From Isoetes taiwanensis (taxonomy: Eukaryota; Streptophyta; Lycopodiopsida; Isoetales; Isoetaceae): a stretch of DNA of 64,000 nt. Both the position numbers and the translations under genes were made by a program. How positions within the stretch are numbered: the first letter of the stretch is position 1; each line of letters begins with the position of its first letter. The stretch spans positions 10,974,407-11,038,406 of the forward strand of contig JAJEKV010000035.1 of assembly GCA_021234155.1 (NCBI GenBank), given 5' to 3'. Positions 34,601-45,839 of this stretch are shown here, piece after piece. The notes below the pieces were generated by a model. That model saw only the letters and a list, made by a program, of their open reading frames with translations, made no database searches and had not been told where the DNA came from.

Positions 34601-37593
34601 TTCACCCAACTGATTTCGAATGACATGGCACCGCATCTCGGGACTTTTTTTTCGATGCACCATCACCGATCTGAAAAACTGAAGATCCCGAGTTTGTCGC
34701 TTATGGCGATCAAAACCGGGCGCTCAATCCTCTGCGTTCAATCCTCGATCACCGGAAGCCAACAGTAAGAAAAGCGGGAGCAATGGAAACGCGGGTAATG
34801 GGTCAAACGGAATGGTGGCTTTGCTGGTGCCAGAAATCGCTTACATGGCGCAGGGAAACACAAAATGGATCCATTGGAGAGGCATTCGCTTCTACCGGAA
34901 GAAATGAACGACCGTGGATTCAACCTAATGTTGTCACCTACAATTTGCTCATAGATGCATATGGTAGGCTTATGTCTGGTATGGCCATTTTTTCGTCCCT
35001 ATGGAGCAATATTGTTTTGGTGTTGAAAGCCACCACAATACCAACGCTTAAACTTTATCTTTGGGAAGAAAATTTAATTTAGCTTCGGATGTAAGAACAT
35101 TTTGGTAAGCGCACGACATCATAAACATAACTATCTCGTGAACCCATCATTTAAAAAGACAACTGTGGAAATAACTACATTGGGAAGGTCCATTTCTTTT
35201 TCCAGTTTCATGACACACAATTGGAGTTGTTGGTCGCATTGTATACACCAAAAAGAAAACCAAAAGAAATATGGTTCCCGCTGCAAAGATTTTCCATGAC
35301 ATGCAAAGATTTTCAGAATGACAAGAAAACACCAAATGACATGTCATTTGTCGATAAGAAGAAGATTATACTTGTCGCTTTATATTGGCTACACGAAGAA
35401 AGCATGAAACGCTAACATACGGAAAAACGGAATGCATACCGGTCCATATTCATACCCGAGGTGAAAGAAGCCCTTGAATAAAGTTGAGATAAGCGCTTAA
35501 ATAGAACAAAAGTGTAATACATACCGCCCGAGGGAAATCAACCTCGGTGAAAAAATTGCGTAAAAATGAAGATTATAATTGCGATGGAACTAAATCCGTG
35601 TCCTCCTCCACTTCTATATAAACGTTTTCTCACCGCCGATCTAACTATCAAGGGCATTGGACTATCACAAACGCCAAAGACATTTAAATGCCAAAGACGA
35701 TCTATCTTTGGTATTGTGCATGTTCTTAACTTTTTAGATAATTATTGCACTACCAATTATGCGGGACTGAATTATTACATATGGTTATTCTGGCATAAAT
35801 TAACGATCATGGATAAGAGAGACATTTAATACTCGGTATTGCATTTGCTAGCAAATGTTGTCACAGTTTATGTGACATCGCATGCCCGTATATGAGAACA
35901 GATTGCAAAATAAAGCAGAATGCACTAACCAGTGTTATAACAGACTTCAACATCGAGAAACAGATTTCTTCAACAAATCTCCACCTCTTTGTCCATGTTT
36001 TTCCGTGTTATCGACATTTTTTAGGTAATCGACTCCAATATGCGACCGCTTCAGAGCGCATGGTAATATTAGAAATTGTAGATGTTTGACATGTCTACAA
36101 AGAATGTATAACAACTTATCGTTAGTACAAAGAACCGCCCTTGTATCACTTGCCTAAAACCAAAGTAGAACAAACAAAAGAATAAGCAACTAATCACATA
36201 AGGAATGCTCAAACCGCACGCTTATCTATGAGAAGGGCACCGGTGAAGCTTATGAAAAATGTAAGATTCGTATAAAAGATTTATGAGCTACTAACCTTAG
36301 AACGCATCTAGAACTCATATGCATGCAAATGCATGCTTACACAAAGTAGCCAAATGCCTCGCTCAAAGCCCACCCAACCCGACAATTTCTACTATAAGAT
36401 TCTAAATGAGTTTACCAAAAGCCTAAATCTGGATTTAAATCTCTTAATATGCCTAACGCTTATCTTTGTTGTGAAGCTTCAAATTCAATCTACATATACA
36501 AAGCGTAATTACGAAATGGAGATGCCTTCTAAGATTGGCCCGCCAGTTTAATCAATATTGCAATATCAAACATGAAATACTATTCGCCGTATTGGAATGA
36601 TTTCACTTATATCGATTTGAGTTCTTCCAACTAAATCAGCTTTCAATCAATCCCCGAGTTATTGTCAATCCCCGAAGTTATACTCATTTGACAGTTTCAA
36701 GTTAATCTATGCTTTTGCAAGAAACCATATTGAATGGATGTCCGGTCACGCAGATGCATGTGTTGGAGTCAAGCAAAGGTTATTGCAGATTAAATCAGCA
36801 ATCAATCAACTCTGATTTATAGCGACCTCGGTGAAGCTATTTTCATCTAGCACTTATCGAAAAGCAAAAACGATGATGACATTTTTACATTGATGGTGTA
36901 CAACAAGATTGTTTATTGCGGGACTAACCGCAAAATTATCACAAAACCGAAAAGGTTACCTTCAATTCGAAATGAATAATAAATGCTCTTAAAAGCACTC
37001 CAATTCCAACTCGACACCATAGACTAACTAAAAAACTCGGCGAGGATGCCAATGGCATTGGCAATGCAAGAATCACCGTGCTTACAAAAAGGATGCCCAC
37101 CAGGATCTGGTGTTGAATCCGAGTCCATTCATTCCAAAATCAATATATCTACATCGATTACGTGCAAATGCAGCTAAAGTATCACAAAACCGAAAAGGTT
37201 ACCTTCAATTCGAGAAATGAATAATAAGGCCAGTAGCTATGCAAGCTTAAATGCTCTTAAAAGCACTCCAATTCCAACTCGACACCATAGACTAACAAAA
37301 ACTCGGCGAGGATGCCAATGGCATTGGCAATGCAAGAATCACCGTGCCTACAAAAAGGATGCCCACCAGATCGGTATTGAATCCGAGTCCATTCATTCCA
37401 AAATCAATATATCTACATCGATTACGTGCGGTAAATGCAGCTAACTCAACCTCTCATGTATGAACAACAGACCGAGTAACGCGTGCAAATGCAAATTTAA
37501 CTCGAGAACCTCGCGTGAAATAACCTGGTTTCCGACACCGCCACATCCCACCAGAAAAACCCTTACCTTGGTTTGCAAAACCTTCCATATAAG
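25605..37593 (+). repeat. Tandem array of about four 3.1-kb units with PPR gene fragments
   Basis: The block AAATGGATCCATTGGAGAGG recurs at about 25607, 28695, 31772 and 34863, giving periods of roughly 3.08-3.09 kb; the fourth unit is cut at 37593. Each unit holds a PPR exon fragment ([15 protein letters not shown] ... [15 protein letters not shown]) followed by what reads as intron and several kilobases of non-coding sequence. This includes an internal near-duplicate of about 250 bp (for example 27690-27930 and 27935-28185). Units at 25.6-31.5 kb are nearly identical; the last two differ mainly at CAG/CTG sites. All lie on the 5' side of Rep inside the Helitron and are antisense to it. Confidence 0.9.
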
Positions 37594-37789
37594 AAGGGTT
37601 TTGATTTTTTTTCCCCAATCGGCATAGTTTACTTTCGTGCCTTTTCACCGTGGCGCGATCTAGGCCATCGGTTTGGAGGGCAAAAAATGGTGTGATGATC
37701 TACGCCGTTCGTCGGGGTGCCAGGACATTGGGGCAATCTCGGCCGTCGATCGGGCGCACAGACCGACGCCACGGTTTTATAATATAGGA
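37594..37789 (-). mobile_element. Helitron 5' terminal region
   Basis: Unique sequence between the last PPR unit and the element end. On the minus strand it opens TCCTATATTATAAAACC, typical of plant Helitrons, and becomes GC-rich (CGTGGCGTCGGTCTGTGCGC). The flanking host base at 37790 is A on the minus strand. Confidence 0.88.
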
Positions 37790-37824
37790 TTTTAATATTT
37801 CAATGGTTCCCTTTATTTTAATTA
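37790..37824 (-). repeat. LTR of family A, segment 3 (35 bp)
   Basis: Matches 61470-61503 of LTR B (shared AATATTTCAATGGTTCC and TTATTTTAATTA). It is the host sequence left between two Helitrons: the 25-kb element on its left and a second Helitron 3' end on its right. Confidence 0.9.
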
Positions 37825-37853
37825 CTAGAAACGCGTGCCCGGCGATGCCGGGC
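37825..37853 (-). mobile_element. 3' terminus of a second Helitron
   Basis: Plus 37825 CTAG, then hairpin arms GCCCGGC (37837-37843) and GCCGGGC (37847-37853) with a 3-base loop. On the minus strand this is hairpin then CTAG, a standard Helitron end, with host A at 37824. In LTR B the same point is AATTA|TAAC (61503/61504), an A/T target. The other end should be followed by TAACTTTAAGG-like LTR sequence, which I did not find in the window, so the element's extent is unknown. Confidence 0.85.
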
Positions 37854-38370
37854 ATTAGTCATGGACATGTAGAATGAATAGTTGTATTGGAGTTTATAGG
37901 TGGAACTTCCACTGTGGAAGTTTCTTTGTATTATCCATCCTTCCAAAAATTGTACTTGATAAATATATAACTTGGCTACTCTATTGTCATCTTTACATCA
38001 AAAACCAAGTCAGTCCATGTCAATTTCTGCATCTAAACTACACAATCATGAATGTTAAGAATCATGCAATTCAACTGCGCAGTGAGATATCAATTCATCT
38101 TAACATTTTTATTGGCAACATACTTTGGTGCTTAAATGGTCTCATGCATGGTCTTTCAAGGCACATGAATGGTCTCACTTACCACATTGTCAAACCATAT
38201 ATAAAGGATGTTCCCCGCCTATTTTCTTTGATGCGAAAAAATCCTGGGTTCGACACGTACCCTTGAAAAGGCTGGGTTCGACACGTGCCCCCTGAAAAAG
38301 AGGGAAAAAAAACTTCGCTCCCCATATGAAGTCCCGCCTCGTAAAACCTCTCGCTAAAAAATCCTCTTTC

Positions 38371-38580
38371 CCCTGTTTGGGCGGCCAGCTTTTGATTCCT
38401 GTTGGGCGAGTCTGCCTCAGAAAGCCTCCGCTAAAAAAAACATGCAAATCCGTCCTCTTTCCCCTGTTTGGGCGGCCAGCTTTTGATTCCCTGTTGGAAG
38501 AAGTTCCTCCGAAAGCCTCCGCTAAAAACATGCAAATCCGTCCTCTTTCCCCTGTTTGGGCGGCCAGCTTTTGATTCTGG
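38371..38580 (+). repeat. Three tandem copies of an 80-90 bp repeat
   Basis: CCCCTGTTTGGGCGGCCAGC followed by TTTTGATTC occurs near 38371, 38459 and 38548. Between the copies is GCCTCCGCTAAAAA and ATGCAAATCCGTCC. Copy 2 lacks a CAG/CTG pair seen in copy 1. A 38-41 codon frame crosses the repeats in both orientations but I give it no coding meaning. Confidence 0.75.
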
Positions 38581-39202
38581 GATGCATCGGGCTACAAATA
38601 CAGAAGAAAAGGCTACTTCAGATGCCGGATTTACGCATCCCGCTACAGAAATAGGCAAGAGTAGAACAGAGTCAATGTTTGAGGGACTAAAATATGGTGA
38701 AATCGATGAAGGGGATGGGCACCCCCTGAGAGCCCCTTACAGGCCCCTTACAGCTTTCCTGGTTTTGAAACCAAAGGCGGTGCTCCAAGGATGGTAACCT
38801 TGGAGACGGTGTTAACCAGACCACCCAAAAAGCACAGGAATGTTGTACCACAGTGAATGGAAAAGTGGACGTTATGAGTACACCAGAAAGTTACAGTCAT
38901 AGACGAAAATTAATTGAGGAGGTTGTAAACAGGAATGATTTTTCCTAAAGATCAACAAGGCAATAAGAACAAAGACGAAAGGGTAATGCACCGTAAGATA
39001 GACTTGATGCGGTTATCTTACACATATTAATCCGCCATATATTATCAAGTAGTAAAGTACACACTAGTTATGCATCAAAATTAAGCAGGTGATCATGAAA
39101 CTTTCCATGATTTTTTCAGATATGTACTCAGCCAACTGCCCTTATCTCATCGTTCTCGTTGCCTCAAGCTAAGATATCTTCCCTCAGCCAACTTCCCTCA
39201 AG
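38581..39202. other. Possible captured coding scrap, otherwise featureless
   Basis: A plus-strand frame (38650-38797) reads ESMFEGLKYGEIDEGDGHP then LKPKAVLQGW and stops; it looks like part of a coding exon but I recognise no family. The rest to 39202 shows nothing I can support. Confidence 0.3.
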
Positions 39203-39688
39203 CTAACATGAGTATTCCACGACCCATTCTTTCAGGCAGATCTTACAACGGCCATATTCATCAACTTCTCCAGCAGTGACGAAACAAAGGCAGCTATTGC
39301 AAACGATGACATTGTCATGTCCAAGTAAATATGGAAAGGCAGGAAGATCAGGCCTCTCTTCTGAATAGTTGGTTAGTTCAAATGCTTCAATCTCTTCAGG
39401 TAGTTCAAAGTCAAGATCCGGAAGAATCAAGTCATCCAATTCATCCTCGTTCACATCAATGATAGAGCCACCGGATCATGCTTGGTCGCTTTTTATCTTC
39501 CATGATTCCATTGCAACCGCCCACATTGTCTTCCATAAATCCATTCCAACAATCTCCTTGCTCATCAACAATCCAAATATCAACCACCACTAATGTGATC
39601 AATTACCGGTGTCGCTTTTGGCCCCTCGAAGATTATCTTCAAGACAACCCGTCATCATCTCCTCAAACTTTCTCTTCTTTGGAGCCAT
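39203..39688 (-). CDS. Acidic zinc-finger-like small protein with basic N terminus (broken)
   Basis: Not recognised. ATG at 39688 gives MAPKKRKFEEMM, a monopartite nuclear-signal-like start, and stops after 30 codons. After frameshifts, WNGFMEDNVGGCNGIMEDKK and then an 83-residue frame (39203-39454) begins NEDELDDLILPDLDFELPEE, strongly acidic, and ends with VCNSCLCFV...YGRCKICLKEW, a Cys-x2-Cys / Cys-x2-Cys pair 16-18 residues apart, probably one zinc-binding site. The combination of nuclear signal, acidic stretch and zinc finger suggests a small nuclear protein, perhaps an accessory gene of a mobile element. That is inference. Confidence 0.4.
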
Positions 39689-40100
39689 CGCCTCCTTGAA
39701 CCCATCTTCCAAAGAGCACCTAGAATATATAGCACACAACGGCCACCGGATTCAATTCAATCAATCGGCTAATTGGCATTAAATTCTAAATCGGCCCAAT
39801 TTGGTCAATATCTTGGCCAATCATGACTGCACTATCTCGCTCAGAACAATCTAACCGAAACTCAAACATGACCGCATACTATAATCTAATCCAAGCAAGA
39901 CGTCATTCTTTAATAATATCATCTATCCTGTGGTCCAAACCCAGCCAAGACATACCCAGATTAACAGCGTGAAATTGCAAGAGATGGCTACGCACCTGAG
40001 ATCGATGGATTTGGCAGTGGAATTGTGAACTGTCTACTGCAATTGCAATTGTGAACTGTCTACTGCATACAATGATAAAGCCATGGCCAGGGCCTTGGGC
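39689..40100. other. Non-coding, no feature seen
   Basis: AT-rich sequence upstream (on the minus strand) of the small zinc-finger-like ORF. Apart from a short duplicate of GCAATTGTGAACTGTCTACT at about 40018-40062, I see no motif or gene. Confidence 0.4.
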
Positions 40101-40106
40101 TGCCGG

Positions 40107-40250
40107 AGGAGGAAGCGAAAGGGAGCCTGCTGCTCCAATCGGTTGTGGCATGAACCATGGCTTCGAGCCTGCTGCTCCAATCGGCTGTGGCATGAACCAT
40201 GGCTTCCAAACTCCGCTCCAATCTACGGGCATGAACCATGGCTTCTGTGC
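40107..40250. repeat. 48-bp tandem repeat, three copies
   Basis: The block GAGCCTGCTGCTCCAATCGG, then GGCATGAACCATGGCTTC, occurs three times. In either strand it stays open; on the minus strand it gives KPWFMPQPIGAAGS repeated. The third copy has lost its CTGCTG (reads CTCCGCTCC). Length a multiple of three may or may not mean coding. Confidence 0.7.
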
Positions 40251-40260
40251 ATAAACTATA

Positions 40261-40300
40261 TCTACTATAAGGGTTCGCACGGCGCAGAGGACGTCACTTG
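40261..40300 (+). mobile_element. Possible 5' end of a plus-strand Helitron
   Basis: TCTACTATAAGGGTTCGCAC starts at 40261 after an A, which fits the A/TC start of plant Helitrons (TCTACTAT...). It lies upstream of a plus-strand Rep-helicase (42985-47154). I could not identify a matching hairpin-CTRR end downstream of 47.2 kb, so the assignment is tentative. Confidence 0.4.
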
Positions 40301-40538
40301 CAATTAATGACGTGCAATGAAATAAAGGCTTTAACGGAACTGGGATACATTACCTTGATAAAGGCATTTATTGAACATCCTATCCAGATCTTCATGGGAA
40401 GGGAGCCTCCATACAGACCAATGATTACGTAGATATTTGGCGGAGGATGGCGCATCTTCGTTGCCAATTGCTCTTATCTCATCACCTTGTGTTTCTCATG
40501 TGTTGTTCTAAATTAAAAAACGTGCCATAAGATGGGTG

Positions 40539-40950
40539 TATAAATAGGGTGCATTCTCTAATGCCTCAACTCACTTCCGGGCGGTGAATCGACTCCTCAC
40601 ACTCCAGGCTTCTAAGGTATAACTTTTACATTTTTTCTTCCTTCTTGCATTGCTATACTTCCCATTGCATCCCTATATTCCCTACCCTATTGTTTGCTAC
40701 CCATTGGTACTTCTTGCTTCAATTAATCCACCAAACTTCAACTTACTTGAATGCTATTAGGTTTGTGAGTTGATAGTGTCATTTACATTTTTTTCTTCCT
40801 TCTTGCATTGCTATACTTCCCATTGCGTCCCTATATTCCCTACCCTATTGTTTGCTACCCATTGGTACTTCTTACTTCAATTAATCCACCAAACTTCAAC
40901 TTATTTGAATGCTATTAGGTTTGTGAGTTGATAGTGTCCATTGCTTTCAG
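40539..40950 (+). promoter_or_regulatory. Promoter and 5'-UTR intron with internal duplication
   Basis: TATAAATA at 40539-40546, a GC-richer leader, a splice donor (CTAAG/GTATAA at 40617) and an acceptor (TTGCTTTCAG ending 40950) directly before ATG at 40951. The intron is two direct copies of about 157 bp (40628-40784 and 40785-40939), each a run of pyrimidine-rich CTTCCTTCTTGCATTGC then CTACCCATTGGTACTTCTT. Both arms are nearly identical, so the duplication is recent. Confidence 0.6.
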
Positions 40951-41590
40951 ATGGGCACACCATTGCCGAAGACCATTGTCATGTCGACATCTGAGATTAA
41001 AAAATTTCTATATATAACAGTTATAGCAAAGGGAGATGGATTATACCACGTAGAATGTGGTTGGATTGAGGGAACTTCACAACTCCTTTTCGATACTCTA
41101 GTTGTAGAACGTTTTGTCCCTAACTCCCTTCTCAGTAAACTAGAGATGAAGGAAACACATTATCCATCAATTATTATAAGTTATTATCTTGAGAAGTACA
41201 TGGGTTGTGGCTCTCTTGGTACAGCAGGTGTCTTCAAAGTGGACTCTGAAATGGTGGATGGTAGGATTGATATTGGGTTATTCAGTGACACGTGAATCTA
41301 TGGTTACCAATTGATCTGGAACGTTGAATGTACCTTTATAATATTTCAATATTGAACTTAACATCTATGTAGTGTCAAGTTGAGTTATGGGGTTGGCAAT
41401 GTGTTGGAGCTATTTTAATATGACCTTTTGTCTCTTGCATTGTAGTATGGCGGAATTGATAGAACTGACCTCCGAAGTCTATAGCCGGGTAGAGAATGGG
41501 ATTACTCGGGCCCCTCGGTATATCCTCGATAATGGGTGCGATTTGGAGAAAGAGCGTAATAGTCGCATCGCGGACTCGGATGATCGCTAG
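40951..41590 (+). CDS. Unknown small protein(s) upstream of the Helitron Rep
   Basis: ATG at 40951 follows the intron acceptor. A 114-residue frame runs MGTPLPKTIVMSTSEIKKFL ... GYH-type residues ... RIDIGLFSDT to a stop at 41295. A second frame (ATG at 41447, preceded by TTGCATTGTAG, acceptor-like) encodes MAELIELTSEVYSRVENGIT and ends at 41590. Neither is recognised. They may be exons of one gene or accessory ORFs of the decayed Helitron on this strand. Content looks protein-like, with mixed hydrophobic and charged residues. Confidence 0.45.
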
Positions 41591-42300
41591 GAAGGGAAAC
41601 CTTCAAAAGCATGCACGAAACCAGATTGCCTTTGCATATAGCATCCCATAGGAAACGCCCTCCTCCGTGATGACTAGGAAATTGCGTGACGCAAGTGGGA
41701 CGGGCTCTCAAGAGCTAGATAAAGTATCTAAGGGTTCTATTACTATTTCAATCAAGATAAGCGGCTCATTTAGCTAGCCTAACCCGTCTCCACCGACCGC
41801 AATGCATTGTTGAGGCTAGCGAGTCAAACCATGCAAGCGTAAGTAGAAGGATAATTACGGATGACTTGATCACTTCGTATATCTATATTGAAATAGTCAA
41901 ATACTCATGTTAGTCTGTAGACGTATTATGAGATATCTATACGCTTATGATGATTATATAAACATGTCATGTGGACATATTATGGAGGTATGGACTCAAA
42001 GTAAAACCATTATATTAGGCTTATGACATACTACACACATTGTGAGATGGGCTATGCATTATGCCATTTTTGTAGGTGACATACAAAAAATAATTTGTAA
42101 CCTATAATTATGGATAGTTATGTGAACACTACCATCCTATGCTAATCATATAATCATGTTAACTCATATATTATAAAATATCTATATGGTTATGATGATT
42201 ACTTAAACATGCCACGTTATGGACATGTTATGGAGATATTGAATCAAAGAAAAACTATTACACTAAGCTCGTTGTTAATTAAGCTCGTTAAGTAACGTAT
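41591..42300. other. Non-coding, imperfect direct repeat
   Basis: Two related stretches, about 41890-42010 and 42120-42260, share patterns such as TATCTATA.G.TTATGATGATTA and GGACAT.TTATGGAG. They look like a diverged 230-bp duplication. No gene seen. Confidence 0.45.
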
Positions 42301-42454
42301 AATTAATGAATAACTATGTTAACACTGCCATTTCTCTGATTCCCATTGCAGACACCCAAGCTCGTTGTGATTACATACCACCCGCGAGGATACGTTATTG
42401 GATGAGCAAAACATGTAAGTTTTTCTTTATATTCAATTCATTATGGAAGATACC

Positions 42455-42915
42455 GCGATCGAGCTCAACTCGCAACGCCGTGAGAACCGATAGGGACAGA
42501 CGATATGCAAATCATGAGCACTTGGAGAGAGAACGCGCTAGACGACGTCCAGGCTGAACGGGTGGGGAGGGAGAGCGACCGCCGTGCATATATCGTAGGG
42601 GTGGGAATTGTTCCCCACCCACTGAATTGGAATATGCGAGCCTCCTCCATCTAGGAGTTTCGGCCTGCATGAATAACGAAGTTACGCTGACCGGCGATCA
42701 AGCTCAACTCGCAATGCCATAGAACCGATAGGGACAGGACGATATGCAAATCATGCGAGCACTTTTGTAGAGAACGCTTAGACGACGTCAAACCTGAACG
42801 GGTGGGGAGGGAGAGCGAATTTCGCCCAGCATATATCGTGAGGGGTGGGAATTGTTCCCCACCCACTGAATTGGAATATGCGAGGCCTCCTCCAAATCTA
42901 GGAGTTTCGCCCCGT
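42455..42915 (+). repeat. Tandem duplication of about 230 bp
   Basis: 42455-42660 and 42690-42905 share GAACCGATAGGGACAG, ACGATATGCAAATCATG, GAACGGGTGGGGAGGGAGAG and TTGTTCCCCACCCACTGAAT. The second copy again differs at CTG/CAG-type positions. A basic frame (TDRDRRYANHEHLERERARR) crosses the first copy and resembles the Arg/Glu-rich start of Helitron Rep, so this may be a duplicated N-terminal exon. Confidence 0.7.
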
Positions 42916-42984
42916 CGATGACAAATGAAGTTACGCCATGACTTCATCATCGGGAGTTGTAGGTGAGCGAGTACATACAGACGG

Positions 42985-45375
42985 ATGGTATGCTCGATTG
43001 GGCATGGCAAATATGAAATATGCCGTAGGGAAAGAGAGCAATATGCAAACTCTAGAAGAGATCATGCTGTGACAGAAGAAAGCACCATGGAGGACGATCA
43101 TGATGTGACAGAAGAAAGCACCATGGATGACGATCCAGTGTCAAATGTGTTTGCACACTGGCATGCTCGTGCACAACATATGCGATCGGCAATCCATCAA
43201 GCATTCACAATGTGCACATGGAATAAACGATGCACGTACTGCCAGATTCCGCTGCTGAATGTTGAAAAAAATGGGTTCTCACTTGTATTAAGGGCAAAGT
43301 GGTTGCTCCCGGCAGCCTACCTCCGCTGTTTCAAAGGTGCATTGGTTAACTTATACGAGATGCCGGGTTTCAATGAAGTATGTAGAAAAATAAATAAATT
43401 ATTTTGCTTCAGCGTGCTTGGAGTCGACGGAGAGTTTGTCAACCTGAGCTTTCCTTCGTCAGTCACAATCATGGGTCGTATATATCATCGATCGCTTCAA
43501 CAAGAGATACAGAAATCCCATACATTGGTATATATATGATGATTCACAACGTTATGTGCAAGCGGGACTCCAACATGTACCCTTCCAATGGGTTGGAACT
43601 ATTGGCTCGGTCCTTGACCAAGTAAATCCATTCATTGGAAACCTTCAACAATGGGAAGTATGCATATGCCTTCTCGCATATATTACTTCTTCTGAGGGTT
43701 TTTGGAGTGATGAGATAGCAAAGAATTGCGAGAGGTCAACAATACGGCTGATATTGCATCCTCGAATTGCGTGATTTTGGGCTCAAACCGAGGGTGAACC
43801 AACTTTTATGAACATCCTTGATCCCATGTACGAACCCCTTGCAATATCCACTACTTTTCCCGCATGGTACATTAGGGTGGGGTCCCGTGAATGAATATGG
43901 TCTCACCCAATTGCAATGGTACGCATCAAGGCTATTACATGAGGATAGGTTTCTTCGACCGGTCGCCTTTTGTGTGGAGAGTACTTGGTTGATATGTACT
44001 CAAGGATTGAGGACGCACGACTAAATTACTTTCGGACATCCACCTTCAGAAATAGGCGAATACAATACGACGAGGATTATTCTGAGCGAGAAAATAATGA
44101 ACAAAATGATGTTATCTTGCCGTCGCCGCTCCCGGGGTTGTCGAGATGGTGCTCGCTGGCGGGGTCGACGCCGCTTAGCACTTTCTAGATCAAAGGGGCG
44201 CCCAACTTTGTTCATTACGATGACGACGAATACGGATTGGCCAGAAATACGGGCTGCCCTTGGTCCTGGCCAAAATGCGTCAGATATACCTATGATTGTT
44301 GTTCGGTGTTTCCATGGAAGATTGCAACGGTTAAAAGAATTGTTGCATAAATTCTTTCATCGTATATCGTACATAATAACAAATGGTGGAGTTTCAAAAG
44401 CTGGACTTCCACACGCCATCTTGTGCTACGTCTGAGAACCGTGATATACCAATAGAATGCGTTGATGAGATTATATCTGCAGAGCTACCAAGTGATCCGA
44501 TTGTTCGAGCACAGGTCCAAAAATTTATGATTCATAGACATTCTAACAGGTGCTCTCCACGTGGTGCTTCTTGCTGCTATAATTATCCAAAACCAGTAAA
44601 TCCAACAACACACATTGACTCAAAAGGGTACGTGCAATACAGGAGGAGGAGTGTAGATGATGCGTGGGTTGTTCCATACAACGCATTCTTGCTTCATGAG
44701 CTTGACTGCCATATTATGGTTGACATCGCATCCACCGTGCACGTCTTCTCTTACCTCTATGGTTACATATATAAGGGATTTGATACAGCAAAATTCCAGA
44801 TTTCTCGAGACAGACACACGGTAGGGGTGTCGTCGTCAGGTCCTGAACAAACACGGGCCCAATCTGCACAAGCCACGCATGTAAATGACGAACATAGAAA
44901 CCATGATGCACGTCAAGGTCTCGAAGATGGTTCACAAGGGCATACCACTAGGGCAGGTCCTAGGAATGAGATACAGGAGTATCTAAAGGCACGGTACCTA
45001 ACAGCCATGGAGGCGTCTTGGAGGATAATGGCATATGACATAACGCACAAGACCCCTTCTGTTAGATGTCTACCTTTGCATCTATTGCGACCAAACACGA
45101 GATCATTATTGGATCGGTATTTCTTACGATCCCTAGATCAAGTATTCGATGCACTTACGTACATCCAATACTACGAACAATATACATTGACACCATTTAA
45201 TCCATCGTTAGTGTCTACGTTTGGGTGGCAAGAAGGATTAACGCAAAACATTGTGAGGAAAAGGACGCGGCAGCCATTGGTCTGTAGAATACGTTTGCTA
45301 TTGCCGAAGGTTGGCGAGCCATTCTACCTAAGACAAATTTTGTTGCATCGTCCCGCAAGATCGTGGGTGAATTAA
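42985..45375 (+). pseudogene. Second Helitron Rep, plus strand, decayed
   Basis: Successive frames give the Helitron N domain: NKRCTYCQIPLLNVEKNGF (finger), INKLFCFSVLGVDGEFVNL and MGRIYHRSL (42985-43539). Next are NPLQYPLLFPHGTLGWGP (43818 onward), RPTLFITMTTNTDWPEI near 44200, AGLPHA near 44400 where the second His of the HUH motif is lost by a frameshift, SAELPSDPIVRAQVQKFMIH and YLYGYIYKGFD with the tyrosine pair (44383-45375). It is diverged from the 20.9-23.3 kb Rep and broken in at least six places. An older, separate Helitron lineage. Confidence 0.88.
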
Positions 45376-45839
45376 AGGTCGCCAACGGGTCAAACTTATG
45401 AAACATATCAACAGTCGCAGCGGGGGGGTTGCTCAAGTCCCCACAATGAAGCGGCGTTGGTTATGGAAGAGGCAGAGGCCCTGCCGTTAAGTCCCCGCAT
45501 TCGCTTCCTTTTTTGCTATGTTACCGCTTGACCGGGACCAGCTATTGATCTATGGACCAGGTTTCAAGTGCCTATGAGCCTTGACTTGTTAGACGAGTAT
45601 CCGTGATGATGTAATTGCTTTCAACGAGGCTCGCGACTTAGTCAACAATATTTTAGCACAAAGATGGCACTAACATCATGGCATTCGCCTTCAATTGCAA
45701 CATCGCCTTGGAAGAGATGTGATGCATGAGCTAGCAAAATTTTTCTCGACCATGCATCGTATCTAAATTCCACAATGCAAATGTCAAGTATAATGAATAA
45801 TAACCACCGGACATATTTAATTTCATGAGACAAAGGGTT

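Larger units (their letters stand above)
12400..37789 (-). mobile_element. 25.4-kb Helitron with Rep-helicase, RPA and captured PPR repeats
   Basis: The minus strand begins 5' TCCTATATTATAAAACC at 37789 and ends with hairpin GCCCACC-AAC-GGTGGGC followed six bases later by CTAG at 12403-12400, the classical Helitron ends. The host bases are A on the 5' side and T on the 3' side. Joining 12390-12399 to 37790-37824 recreates, almost base for base, the uninterrupted LTR at 61461-61503, which acts as an empty site and proves insertion between A and T without target duplication. Cargo in element order: tandem PPR-fragment units (23.3-37.6 kb), Rep and helicase (18957-23306), small ORFs, an RPA70-like gene (12765-15100). 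One nonsense codon interrupts Rep-helicase. Confidence 0.93.

Noticed and set aside
25605-37593. CRISPR-like or satellite array
   Set aside because: The 3.1-kb period, PPR coding content and plant context fit a tandem segmental repeat in a Helitron, not a CRISPR array or a centromeric satellite.
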